A DNA stretch of 64,000 bases from Echinometra lucunter (lineage: Eukaryota > Echinodermata > Echinoidea > Camarodonta > Echinometridae): NCBI GenBank assembly GCA_029962745.1, contig CM057151.1, positions 2,173,298-2,237,297 on the forward strand. Reading direction: 5' to 3'. A program made the position numbers and the translations under genes. Position 1 is the first letter of the stretch; each line of letters opens with the position of its first letter. Below are positions 35,601 to 46,870 of the stretch, piece after piece. The notes beneath the pieces are model-generated. The model made no database searches and was not told the origin of the DNA. It saw only the letters and a program-made list of their open reading frames with translations.

Positions 35601-37335
35601 TTCGATTCAGAAAATGGAATCATTTCATTCAGTCTATAGACAAATAATACAAAGCAGAAGCATCGTCAGATAGATTTATTTATTATCATTTATTCTGCAT
35701 TTTCAAGAGAAATATAACAATATAAAAAAGATAAATCAACATCACAGCTTTCTTCACAAGCAAACAGACATAAAAATTCATACCTCTTCATCCATCTGTT
35801 CTTTCAATTCTTTCAACTTCTTGCTGTACACATTAGCATGAGGAATGCTCCTCTTGCCATCCACTTCAGATGACGCAGTATCTGTGGATACTTGTATTTC
35901 TGATGCCTTGGTAGTCAACGCTGATGAGGCTTTGGGTGTGTTCTGAACAGGGTTGGCTTCAAGGCCCTTTGCAGCTGTATTCTTCTGTACTTCTGGTCCA
36001 AGTGATGAGACTGCTGGACTTGTAGCACCACCTGTTAAAGAAAAAATGAAAAAATACAAATAAAATCCTTTCATACCATGCAAATAAAAATGCAAAGAAA
36101 AATTTAGGATTTAGGAATATCCTGGACAATAATAAACTATTTCTTCTTTTTTTAGAAATATAATCTTTAGTACATATACTGAGCTGTAAGTGAATTCCTT
36201 TCTAAGTTTGATTTGCTCACAATTAGTGCACACTGACAAATCTTGTTTATCACATCTTCATGTTTTACAAACAAACCTCTTTTATTAGTTGTTGGTACAG
36301 TGAGCATCCTTTGAACAGGTGGAGGTTTCTTGATAGCTTCCTCATTCTCCTTCTGCTCCTGGTCAGTACTTATCTCTGAAGATGCCCTCCCAACTGTGAC
36401 CTCTGACCTTTGACTAGAAGGTCGGAACCTTGGCTGACCCAGGTTGGGAACTGCTGAAAACCGTTTTCTTCTGACAGATAGTGAAGCAGTCTTGGTGCCA
36501 GTCTCCTGAACTCCTGATGGAACTGATGATGTCGATGTAGAGGCTGGAATGGACTCTTCTGTTGATTGCCCAGCAGTGTCTTTAAGCACATTGGGAGGCT
36601 GAGAAGTTTGTTCTTTTATTGTGTCTTCCAGTGGTAAGGCAGTTGGTAATGGGGCTTCTTCGTTTGGGATATTTGAAACCTGGAAAAGAAAAATATACCC
36701 ACATGGTAAAAGTAACAACATTGACACAGCAATACAAAATGCATTCTTTCTTGTACAAAGAGTAACATCACTGTGCAGCAGCAATAAACTACAATAGAAT
36801 GGTCTTCAAAATACTAGACTTCTCCTCCCAGTACAAGTCATTTATTTCATTCACCATGGATTTCTTCATATTTTACTAAAAGGATACCATGGTTACTTTT
36901 GTGCAAGACTCATTATCACTTCAGGATATTACAGAGTATGGGTATTTTGGGGAATATAAATTGCAATGGAAACCATCAAAACTGAAGCTGAAATATGTTG
37001 TACTTGATGGCACTGAACTGTGAACTCGTTTTTCTATAGCCCTAATCATTTACTTGATAGAACAAATAAAAATACTATTTAAAAAAGAAAAAATTTACCT
37101 CTTTATTTGAGGCAGCATCAGTTCTCTCAGTCTGGCTCAATCTTCTCTCCCTTGATGTCTTAGAAGGATTACATTCACCATCCTGTATTGGTGGTTTAGG
37201 AGTACTATCTCTACCCTGAGTAGCTTTAGGTGTTGTCGTTGTTCCAACATTACTTTTATCCTTAGCCTGGGAAGGTGTGGACACAGACCGTCTGGATGCC
37301 AAGTTGATACTTGGCTTTATCTTTGACCTTCTCAT
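29695..37335 (-). CDS. BDP1: TFIIIB subunit B'' (BDP1), complete nine-exon gene
   Basis: Coding exons in transcript order: 37099-37335, 36277-36679, 35784-36031, 35331-35437, 34650-34724, 33385-33599, 32856-33005, 32272-32391, 29695-31190. All introns are GT-AG and every phase agrees, giving 3051 bases (1016 residues plus TGA). BDP1 joins TBP and BRF to form TFIIIB, which recruits RNA polymerase III to tRNA, 5S and U6 genes. The start MRRSKIKPSINL resembles the conserved BDP1 N terminus. Residues about 317-330 (MTMGDLIYYNPRTN) match the pre-SANT motif. Residues about 425-468 are the SANT domain, from AVWTEKD through RRFYLALSAVGTDF to KRKFKKEER. The 497-residue last exon is acidic and Ser/Pro-rich with no domain I know. 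Human BDP1 is far longer owing to C-terminal repeats that are absent here. Confidence 0.93.
31191..32271. other. BDP1 intron 8
   Basis: AT-rich intron of 1081 bases. The phrase AATGTCAGTTACC recurs at about 31665, 31875 and 32052 as a dispersed direct repeat. No other feature. Confidence 0.6.
34050..34426. mobile_element. hAT-type MITE in BDP1 intron 5
   Basis: The ends are TAGAGTCCCCAGTTTTC and GAAAACTGGGGACTTTA, with perfect 8-base direct repeats ATCTAGCC at 34042-34049 and 34427-34434. Terminal TA, short inverted repeats and 8-base duplications are the hAT signature. 377 bases, noncoding. A long G tract (33985-34018) lies just upstream. Confidence 0.85.
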
Positions 37336-38063
37336 GTTGTACTGCAGATATGATTAAGAAAAGATAGGATAAGCAACCCTGATGTACACCAAATCTCAAG
37401 GTAGGAAAATTTAAATAATAAAAATACTTATGAAGGCCCTGTGCAGCATCCAGACAGCCCCCAAACTTGTCTTCTTAGAGAAATTTAAATTTGTTAAAAT
37501 ATGAAAGAGACCCATATATCTTGAAGGTTGATCAAGAAAATGCTCTATGGCCATAACAACTATTTATACCAGACAAATGAGGAAGCAGTGTTTTACAATA
37601 TTGTCTCTTGTGCTATGCTTCAATTTTCTTTTTTTTCTTCTTCAAAAACTATATGTAAAGTTTTCATGAGTGTCTGAAGTATTGAAGCATCACAGTTTAA
37701 ATGAGGTTAATAACTAAGATGGGAGGTTTTGTGACTAGATACTTAATTCAAATCAAGATACAATAATGAAAAATTATGTATCAAGTAGCCTGCAACTACA
37801 TACATGATGGTGGGGGGGGGGGGGATTCATATTGTCAGAACAGATGCAAACTTTTTTATTTACTGTAAATGCAAATAATCTGTCCAATTCAATCTAATAC
37901 TTCCTGTGGTTTTACACTTCATTGACCCAACTTAAGATTTTTTACATTTAATAGTATTTGGGCATGCTGGTATTTGCAAAGTTTTTTTTTTTTTAATTCT
38001 GTTATTTCATTCTCATTTCTCATGGACTTGGGTTTAATAGCCCGTTTGATTACTGTATTGCGC

Positions 38064-38562
38064 GGCAATTTCGTGTTTCAGGCCCCACCTCTAGTATAGT
38101 TTGAATGTGGGGCTGATTTCCCCACGAAGTACATTTTATCCTTAGTTCAATAGTTGATTGATTATGAAACTAATTTTTACATTTAACATTTTACTCAATC
38201 GACCACTCACTAATATATTTATTCGTGTCTACGGCCCCACTAAACGGGATTATGATATGATTATCACGGTGTTAATTTATTTTAATCCTGTTTGGTGGGG
38301 CCGTAAACACAAGTAAATTTAAGAGAGTTTTAAAAGATTATAGAGATAACAATAATTAGACGTGATGATCGATCAACACACTTTAAAAAAATTATAATGG
38401 ATAGTCGGTCTAAGTCATAGGTCTAACTCTAACTTACTCCAGACGAGAAGACGAGTACTCAGTCAGGTCAGGAATGATAATCGATCATGATGAAGATCTA
38501 TGTGGGCATCAGCCCCATGACACTATGCATTAATTAAGTGGGGCCTGAAACACGATTATGCC
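38064..38562. mobile_element. hAT-type MITE with a second inner palindrome
   Basis: The outer arms share TCGTGTTTCAGGCCCCAC and its exact complement (38071-38088 and 38538-38555), flanked by 8-base direct repeats TATTGCGC (38056-38063 and 38563-38570). A second inverted pair inside, GTGTCTACGGCCCCACTAAA (38226-) against TTTGGTGGGGCCGTAAACAC (-38310), also contains GGCCCCAC, so the element may be built from two related palindromes. 499 bases, noncoding. Confidence 0.82.
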
Positions 38563-38663
38563 TATTGCGCTAAGTTCCGCGCATAATTTTTGATTTTATA
38601 CGCAAGAAAGCCATTGCGCCAAGGTGGTCGTTTAAAAAAAAGGTGGTCAATGAGTAGTACTAG

Positions 38664-40864
38664 TAGGCCTGGCACGAGTAGTAATTTTACTACTCGAGGC
38701 GAGTAGTAAAAAATACTCGAGTTTTTTCGAGTACTCGAGTAGTAATTTGCTGTCAAATTACCGCTAATTTGCATCATAAATTACGGCCAATTCATAGTTT
38801 GAAGTCTTTGGACTCGGGCTCCGATCGTCGCGAGTGGCACTGTCCACCACAGAATGTAATGAGTGGGACTGATAAAAAATTTCGTACATCTCAAAAGACC
38901 ATTCTTACTCATTTTACGTCCATATCAATGAAAATATATTGTATATCCAAACTCAATGATTATTTCAAAACGGAATAATTACCGTAATTTTTCTAGGAAA
39001 AATACCATAAGCAAACCATTCTTCGTAAAATTGTTTGGTTTTCTATCGCCAACGCCAAACCATCTTGTTGACAATAATAATAGCCTTTCGTCAAGAGGTG
39101 CAAATAATTACTTGGATTGTACTGTCAGCTCGAAAATAAAAGCAAGCACTTGTTTCTAAAATAGTTCAAGCGATTTTTATTGAAATTATTATGACTGATG
39201 ATACAAGAATAATTAATTCGCCATGATCATGATTTCGAATGATCTCAGTGATAATATTTTATAAATCAAAACAATTAGAGCCTTTATCGTAAGCCAGGTA
39301 TTTAATGTGTGAATTTAACCCATTCGTGACAGAGGTCCACATTTTGTGGTTTGGCCTAATATCTTTTGATGCAAAGCCCTAAAAATCATACCAAATACAT
39401 GAGCAGAAAGAGCAAAAAATTCTATACAAACTGTGCCCATTTTGGTTACGTCAATATTTTTTGTTTGATGCTGAAAATTTTTAAAAGGAAAATAAGAATT
39501 AAAATCCTTAAATTGGCAATGTGATAGAAAGTTTAAAATCACTGTTTTCCCCTGCAAATTGGCAAGTTTTTGACTTCTCATCCTAATTTCTGTCAATTTA
39601 TATTCATTTCAGATACATGATGTTTTATAAGAAAAATGTAGCAATAAAGTAAAGATGTTGGTGTTGCCAATTTGAAGAATAAAAGCTGATCAAATTAGGC
39701 TTTAAATAATTCCTGTCACGAATGGGTTAATGGAAGTTGTGCGTGCGGTCGCATTGAGAATAAAGTTTCGTGGGCTTTTTCTGTCGACCAAAATCATGAG
39801 TAAAATCAGAATCGAAATCAATTATTTTGTTTAATAACCAATTCACATCGGACCAAAATAATTTATCTGTAACCCCCCCCCCCCCTTCCCTGTTTTGATT
39901 GTCATTTTTATCTTGTGTTTGACTTTGATGCGTGGCTTTGACTTTGTGTTACTCTGCCGAGTTTCGGCTATTATTTTTGAAAATGAAGAAGCAATGATTT
40001 AATTACAATGTTCAGTATGGCAATTCGATTTACTTTATTATGATTGATTATAAAATAAAAATGACGTTTTGATCATGCATACGTTAGGAAATAATCGCAG
40101 CAGTGTCATTCTCTGCTGCTTTGAAAGCTTTTAATTATTTGTGTCATCTACATGCCCCGATCCACATGCAAATATTTTGTTTATGAAGTTGCTTAGATAC
40201 GCAGGTGCGATCATGCACTGGAATGTTGGGCAAGTTTTGGCCTGCTCGCGCTCGTATCGAATAAATGCAACAGCCTCATTTAAAACAGAAAGTTAGGAGC
40301 TTAGGTTATCGAGAGTTGAGATCTGCATCGCAATGAAAGTTCTTTGGAAATTATGATGGAATATTTATTTTTGGTAATTATGCTGAAGTGATTATCTCTG
40401 CCCTCCCCTCTTTCTTGACCATTTTTGTCATTTCATATCCCGTTGTGCGTTCCAATTCGGTCTTGTATTTGTGTCTCGCCTGTGTGTACCGCAACCGGCG
40501 GTAGATAGGCCTACGTTGCGTCTTTTAGTATGAACCTGATCGATCGTTCGTTGATACGACGTCATCAAGAATCAATTCTTTGACAGTTTACAATTGCAAA
40601 ATTGTAGTTTCTAACAGCAATGTCGCCGATAAACATCGCTAATGAATGGCAAAAGTGAAGAATTTTGTGCAAAACTGTTAACAGAAAAGGTGAGAAGAGA
40701 GTGTTCTACTCGCGAGTGGGCGAGTAATGAAGCGAGTAACGAGTAAAAAACATTGCTCGTCCATCATGCGAGTAGCTCGAGCAGTAAAAAATGCCTACTC
40801 GCGAGGCGAGTTTTCAAACAGCATTCGAGTCTACTCGAGTAGTCGAGTACTCATGCCAGGCCTA
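38664..40864. mobile_element. non-autonomous hAT element, 2.2 kb, with nested MITE
   Basis: The ends are TAGGCCTGGCACGAGTA and TACTCATGCCAGGCCTA with perfect 8-base duplications AGTACTAG (38656-38663 and 40865-40872). Subterminal regions (38676-38750 and 40695-40850) are crowded with CGAGTA/TACTCG motifs in both directions, as expected for transposase binding sites. The interior has no transposase frame; a piggyBac-like MITE occupies 39315-39730 and a C run lies at 39873-39885. It sits upstream of the BDP1 coding region, in the intron implied by the predicted first exon. Confidence 0.9.
39315..39730. mobile_element. TTAA-type (piggyBac-like) MITE, copy 2, nested in the hAT element
   Basis: Same family as 5175-5587 and in the same orientation, 416 bases, ends TTAACCCATTCGTGAC and GTCACGAATGGGTTAA. 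Being inside the hAT element it was inserted after that element arrived. Confidence 0.87.
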
Positions 40865-40938
40865 AGTACTAGTACCAACGTTAGTAGGCCTAGATCTACT
40901 TTAAGTTAGTTAGAGCTAGTACCAATGCCATACACAAC

Positions 40939-41072
40939 AACACAAGTGCGCGTGTGCAAATGAACAAGTGAAGTGGTTACCTAAAGCTAAACCATGATAT
41001 AGCCATAACTACAAATACGGCCATATCGTGGTTTAGGAAACCACTCATTCACTTGATGCACGCACTTGTGTT
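40939..41072. repeat. imperfect palindrome (foldback)
   Basis: The arms ACACAAGTGCG...GTGGTT...CTAAACCATGATAT and the mirror ATATCGTGGTTTAG...AACCAC...CGCACTTGTGTT fold on each other around a 14-base loop. A second weaker pair with GGAAACCA follows (41097-41160). Probably a foldback or MITE fragment; family unknown. Confidence 0.6.
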
Positions 41073-41498
41073 CAAAGACTCATGGAGGTGGAAATAGGAA
41101 ACCAATGCGTGTGACTGAATAAAGCGCTGCTGTACAAAGTGAATGGTGGTTTCCTATTTCACGATAATGCCACAAATACGCCCTAGGGCCAGGCATTCGA
41201 AAAATGTGCGCAAATACTGCATTCGATTGTCATATTCAGTACCGTAGTCCCACTGGTTCAGTTCCCTGTTGATATCCGGAGAACACACACAGACAGACAC
41301 GCCGACAAGAAAAAAAATTGTCCAACACAGCCCTTCTCTCGGTTTCTTCCCATCTCATTCCGTGATAAAGTTCTGTCACATGCAGCACAACATCTATCAT
41401 GTCTATCAGGGAGTATCAGTAATTAGACATCAAAAAATGCTAATGATTAAGACTTTTTAAAAGAATAAATCCATCCCAAATGTTACATTTTCACTTAC

Positions 41499-41560
41499 CG
41501 TCTGTCATCAGTTGCAGCGCCGTACCATGTAGTGGCAACAACAAACGTACATGCGCTATA
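41499..41560 (-). other. candidate noncoding first exon and promoter area of BDP1
   Basis: The coding start exon has an acceptor just upstream of ATG (TCTGCAG, exon border about 37341), so a 5' UTR exon should lie further right. A strong minus-strand donor (GACAGACG followed by GTAAGTG) at 41497-41499 is a candidate, giving an intron of about 4.2 kb filled with transposons. The transcription start is not defined. Confidence 0.3.
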
Positions 41561-41783
41561 TTATATGCCTAGGCCCGAGCCAGCTACCGGCTAGCTATTC
41601 ATAGATATATCTTTCAGCTCACGCAATACATTGAAATCCATGCAATACGAATGAAATGTCTCCCTCTTGAGTGCTAACTTAGTAATTACAGAAGAGGGGA
41701 GGGAGGCCTCCTAATGCAATTTTCTAGACACCGAGGTCGATTGTTGAGTTGGGGAGAGGGCCCGGGGGGGGGGGGGGGGGGGG

Positions 41784-42280
41784 GGCCACTCAATGTACAA
41801 CACTGTAACCATGCGCGTGCACAAAAACGCGGAATAAGGGGTGTTTTTTCAGGCAGAGCACGGATCCGCGCGGATCCGCGATAAGGGTATCAAAATCGCC
41901 GATTTGAGAGAAAAAGGGGGTCTTTTCAGCACTAAATTCGCGCTAAGGGTCATTTTTTGCATAATCTGAAGTGAAATAAAAATGTACCTAATTCACAGTG
42001 ATTTTCCCCCTTTCCATCAATTTCCCCCAATTTTCACTGATTTTTCAATTTATTTACAGCCGGGGTATGCGTGGAGAGAAAAATCCTAGTTAAGGGTATA
42101 CGTGGAGAGAAAAATCCTAGTTAAGGGTATGCTGGAGAGAAAAATCCTAGTTAAGGGTATGCTGGAGAGAAAAAATCCTAGTTAAGGGTAGCTTTTTTGA
42201 GCTCCGCGAATCCTAGTTAAGGGTACTTTTTGAAAGGGTGTGGACGAGCATGGTTACAGTGTTGTACATAGAGTGGCCCC
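41784..42280. mobile_element. MITE with GGCCACTC ends carrying a minisatellite
   Basis: GGCCACTCAATGTACAACAC and ACTGTAACCATGC near the left are mirrored by GCATGGTTACAGT and GTTGTACATAGAGTGGCC at the right. Long G and C homopolymers lie just outside. Between the ends a 31-34-base unit containing GGAGAGAAAAATCCTAGTTA is repeated about four times (42067-42225), with a diverged further copy. No coding capacity. Confidence 0.72.
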
Positions 42281-43843
42281 CCGGGGGAGAGGGAGAGGGC
42301 TGGGCAGGGCCACTATTGTCCCTCATCAAACCCCCTTTAAAAAAGAGAATGATGAAAGATGAAATAAAAAGGAAGGACAAAGGGAAGGACAAAGAACATG
42401 CAAACCCGCCACAAAAACAAATAAACGAACAAAACAAAAACCCCAAACCCACCCATCTCAACTTGACCATTGGCTAAGTTTATTTGCATTTCATTTAAAG
42501 TAAGACCAACACCACCCCAGCCTCCCCTCCCATAATGCATTCTCACCAGAGGGACCAATATTATACCACTTTTCTTTTGAAATGGTACACAGGACAGGGT
42601 AGACATGGAATAGTTACAAAATTACCACACAGAGCTAGAAACTGCTCCAGTTATGACTCCCCTCCTAAGATGAACAGAGATCAAGTTGGTTTTTTTTTTC
42701 CATTAATCATCATTACATGTTTTTCTCTCGATTATGAAGGGGGGTGGGGCTTTTATATATTACAAAACAAAATACACTTTATCATCAAGTGAACAACTGT
42801 GGGGGCAATTATTATTATCTCAGTGTAAGGAATTTCAGAAAGCAAGAGAAAGCATCGCTTTTGCTTTCTATAGAAACAAATCTCATTTTATGAATTCAGT
42901 GTATTACTGGTAGCCAAATGGAAGTTTCATACAAAAATTATGACACATTCAGTTTTTTTAATATATACGGTATTCTTTTATTTTCTCAATGAGTGAAAGT
43001 TTATGATTTAATGAATAATACATTTTATATATATTTTCATGGTTACAACTACTTTAGCTCCTCTGTGAAGACTATGACCCTTGACTTCATCTCAGGGTAT
43101 AGGACAGTTAGAATATCACCTACGGTTACAGTTTTAACCTTGCCCCTGAGAGCAGTCAATATTTGTACACTAGAGTACAGGCTCTGGTGTGCGGCCGCTT
43201 AAAGGGTATTTGCTGATTATATTTTTCAATCAAAGACTCACACATAGTTCAATACAATCAATGCAGAGTCCAAATACTTGCTAATTAAATAGAAGGCAAA
43301 CTTAAAATTATTCACCAATTATGTGGTCAGTAGTGTCCATTTTTCAAAACGGTGTTAGGGGTCCTGTGTGCGGCCGCCCCTACCCCTGTGGGCAGCGGCC
43401 TATCATTTGGTGAGCATTTAGCGCCATATTTGTGACTAAGTAAACAAAATCAATATTAAATTTCATACTTTACACACCAATATTACACACAAAATCAATA
43501 TCAAATTTCACACTTTACACACCAATACTTTATGAAAAGTAATATTCTGTAGAAACCCATAAAATCTGTCAAAAGTGATGATCTTATCAAATGCCATGTC
43601 AAAAAAATTAAGGCCGAGTAGAGTCTCCTACAAAAACCTGCATTTTGTACACGTTTTACACAGGGTGGCCGCTCACCAGACCCATCTAGAAAAATGGCTC
43701 TGGTAAGTGGCCACCCCCATGCAACTTTTTCTCTGGTGGTGTAAATAAGAATTTCTGCAGCAAAATATAGACCATTGACTTCATTCTCTGAAATAAAAAT
43801 CAAATCAGTTATCAAATTGAACAAATAAAGTTTATGTATTGGC
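42281..43843. other. intergenic DNA between BDP1 and the leucine-rich-repeat gene
   Basis: No exon recognised. Short frames at 42238-42606 are low-complexity. Two GTGCGGCCGC motifs occur at 43189 and 43369. Confidence 0.5.
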
Positions 43844-44531
43844 TTAAGGGGGGAAGGGCCCTAATAATTGGCAAAATTTTCATTTTTTAATTCCTGTTGA
43901 TAGATATATATTTCAGGAATTAAAATCTAAAATTTTAGGCCAGATGATAATAATTGCTTATTAGGCCTATATCCTTTGTTTTAACAAAAGTGTGATTTCA
44001 TGTGAGGTGATGTATATCAATGAAAGATTTTGTAAGAATAAATGCATGAATGAAGCCCAAATTTGGAGTGTTGATTTGTTGATGTGTGAGCTGTTGTTTG
44101 AATGAAAAATTGATGTGTGAGCTGTTGTTTGAATGAAAAATTTTATCTCCTGTATTTGTATTTTTTTCTTAATTAACTTATGAATACATAATTAGGTGAG
44201 CTGGAGTGTGATTGGTTAAAAGAAAAATCATAAAAAATAAAAGAAATAAAAAACACAAAAACTGAAACATTCAATCATGTCTAATATACATCACCTATCC
44301 TGACACAAAATTTCAACAAGATTGGATGAGTAGTTAATGAAAGAGGCTTTACTAAAATATTTCTTATGTATTTCTTTCTATGCAAATGAGGAAACGAATT
44401 TCATGCACACTAATACATTTCCCATTGTACACATAACAAATATAAATCAATTTCAACAAGCTGAAATACACCAAATAGAGGAAAATGCACAAAAACCATA
44501 ATTTTTAGGTAAACTGCCTGTCCCCCCTTAA
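43844..44531. mobile_element. TTAA-flanked element with TTAAGGGGGGA ends
   Basis: It starts TTAAGGGGGGA and ends TCCCCCCTTAA, 688 bases, consistent with a TTAA target. The inverted repeat is short (about 11 bases) and the interior is AT-rich noncoding. It includes a tandem 31-base duplication (44080-44141) containing TGATGTGTGAGCTGTTG. Confidence 0.55.
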
Positions 44532-46836
44532 GTATGTCAAAGTTTCTTAACTTAAAAGTTAAGAAACTGCCATTTTTCCGTCCTGGACTAATGATGTCGA
44601 TTTCTAATGATGTTGAGTGAGACTCATTTATGCTTACTGCTTTCGCTGAATATGTTTTTTGGTGCACTAGAACCTTCCTGAGACTGTCCAAGTTAATTTT
44701 TGAAGGGATATCAAAAATATTTTTTCAATTCTTAGTTTTTATTTACCACCAGCCGCTCACAGGGGACGGCCGTCCACAGGAGCACATACTCTATTCAATT
44801 GCACATCATTAATGTAAAATTTATTCAATCATAGAAACATATTTCTCATATACAGATACAAAGCAAATTGACATAACAGGTATATTGGGGATAAAACTGA
44901 AAACATGTTTTATCTTAAATCTGTAACAATTAGATACTGTAATTACAATAACAAAGTATTTATGCAAATCAAAAACTACAGCTGAAATATGGTACATCAG
45001 TAATGAAAAGTACAGAATATAAACACTATGGCAATTCAGTATATACCTAGGAACAATCAGGAAAAAGAAAATGTCAGGATAAAACCTCCTACTGGATTTA
45101 TAGATCTACCAGCACTCACAGCCCTTTTTCAGGCTCTTATTCTTTTGAAGTCATGTAAATCTTATAATAATCTTTACATCATAATAGTATCCTTCATGTT
45201 GTACCCAGGATTTTTAAACATGTAAATTCATTGTTTATTACATATGTGTATAATGTACTCCAAATTTTATTGAAGTTTTCATGCATCACAACCAGGAGCC
45301 CATTTCTTGAAACCTTCACTACCGGTAGAACCGACAGAACCGGTAAGTCTAATTTCTGGGACAAGCCAATGAGACACATGTTATAGAATTTACATGCATT
45401 TCAATTTGATGTCAGCAAACTTAGACATATGACAGTTTGGATAAACAGGCCCCAGTTACACATGACTACATGAAATGATCAATTGCTCAGGATGTATTTT
45501 TGTTTTACACTGCAAGGGTCCTAAATAACCTCATGCTTTACTACACACAAAAAGCAAAAGCAGCACTTTTGTGACAAGATATATATGAAAGCAACAAAAT
45601 ACAAAGAAAAATCTACCATATTTTGTGTCCCTACACAATGGAGTCAAGTAATACCTTCAGGTGTGAAAAGAATGCCTGACAAAGCAACTAGAGATCTGAA
45701 AGTAACTATGTGAAAATATCTAATTAACCCATGCTACACTGATAGGGGTTGATCTGGCTCAAATATTAAAGAGATTCTGACTTGAGATAACCATGATGTA
45801 CCACTGATTAGATCCAGCATCTATCAAGCCGATGAAATAGTGCCAGCATTGTAACACAATTCATAAAAGCAACATCATTTTGTTTTCATCTTATGAATTA
45901 ACATTTACACATATTTTTTTTAAATAAAAATATACAATAGAACAGATACATCATTAGTTTTCAAAGGTAAAATGGTGGCACATGAACATGAACATGAGCA
46001 ACATTAATCTATGTCTCTTCCATAATATAACAAGGGCATATAGAATAACTTCTTATCAAAATGAGATGGCATAGCAAGGACTACAAATATGATGAAAACC
46101 TCTACCTACCTACAAATCAGATGCAAACTTAATGCTGTGGATAAATGATCACGCTTAAAAGGTATCTGGTGTGTTTTGTTCATTATCCTTTATTATGGTA
46201 TAATATCTCACATATTCAGTGCCTCAAGGTTTCAAATTATATTTCATCACTATTTTTCATAAAATCATGGGTCCTGGTTTTTAGTGGGCTTAAAATGCTA
46301 GGTTCTGGTATCAACTCAAGTCTAGCAAAATGTTGTGATTTCAGCTCGTCTTCTTTCGGTCCAACACTAGGGTCATCAACGGTAGGTCCTGGCATCTGGG
46401 AGATAAGACATTGTGGCCCAGTTCTCAACTCCTGTCTGGCAAAATGCTGTGATTTCTGTTCCTGGTCTAAGTCGTATGAGAATTTCAGATTTCAGCTTGG
46501 ATCTACATATAGCATTGTTGGGTGATTATTTTCCAAGTAACAGTAGTACATGTGGTTCTGGTCTAAGGTCCTTGGGTGCCCAGATAGAGTAGGTCCTGGT
46601 TTCAGCTCTGATCTAACATGCAAGCATGATTTCAGTTGTTTGTCCAGATATGACCTAAGATCCTGTGATGTCAAAGGTGGGGTGGGTCCTGATTTCAGCT
46701 CTGATCTAGCTCGCTAGGGAGATTCTGTTCCACATGTCATGTCTAACGGTAATTAATTCTAGTCCAACAGCACAGCATGTCAGAGATGGTGAGTTGTGGT
46801 CTCAGCTTATATCTGAGATCATTTGAAATCCTGTTC
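44532..46836. other. probable 3' UTR / downstream region of the leucine-rich-repeat gene
   Basis: No exon seen on either strand. The part next to the stop codon (46270-46836) is made of degenerate units with phrases such as GGTCCTGGTTTCAGCTCTGA and AAAATGYTGTGATTTC. Several minus-strand AATAAA signals exist (for example near 44823), so the true polyadenylation site is unclear. Confidence 0.4.
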
Positions 46837-46870
46837 CTAGTCCTGGTCTAAGACCCTTGGGTGCCTAAGA
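46270..46870. repeat. degenerate tandem repeat overlapping the 3' end of the leucine-rich-repeat gene
   Basis: Phrases GTCCTGG, CAGCTCTGATCTA, AAAATGTTGTGATTTC and CTAAGRCCYTTGGGTGCC recur with variable spacing. The CCTTGGGTGCC phrase occurs at 46568-46580 and again inside the last coding exon at about 46854-46865, so the C-terminal codons are part of the repeat. Confidence 0.6.

Noticed and set aside
42213..42606. Overlapping frames on both strands near 42.2-42.6 kb
   Set aside because: Low-complexity Lys/Asn or Phe-rich translations of A-rich DNA, no splice support.
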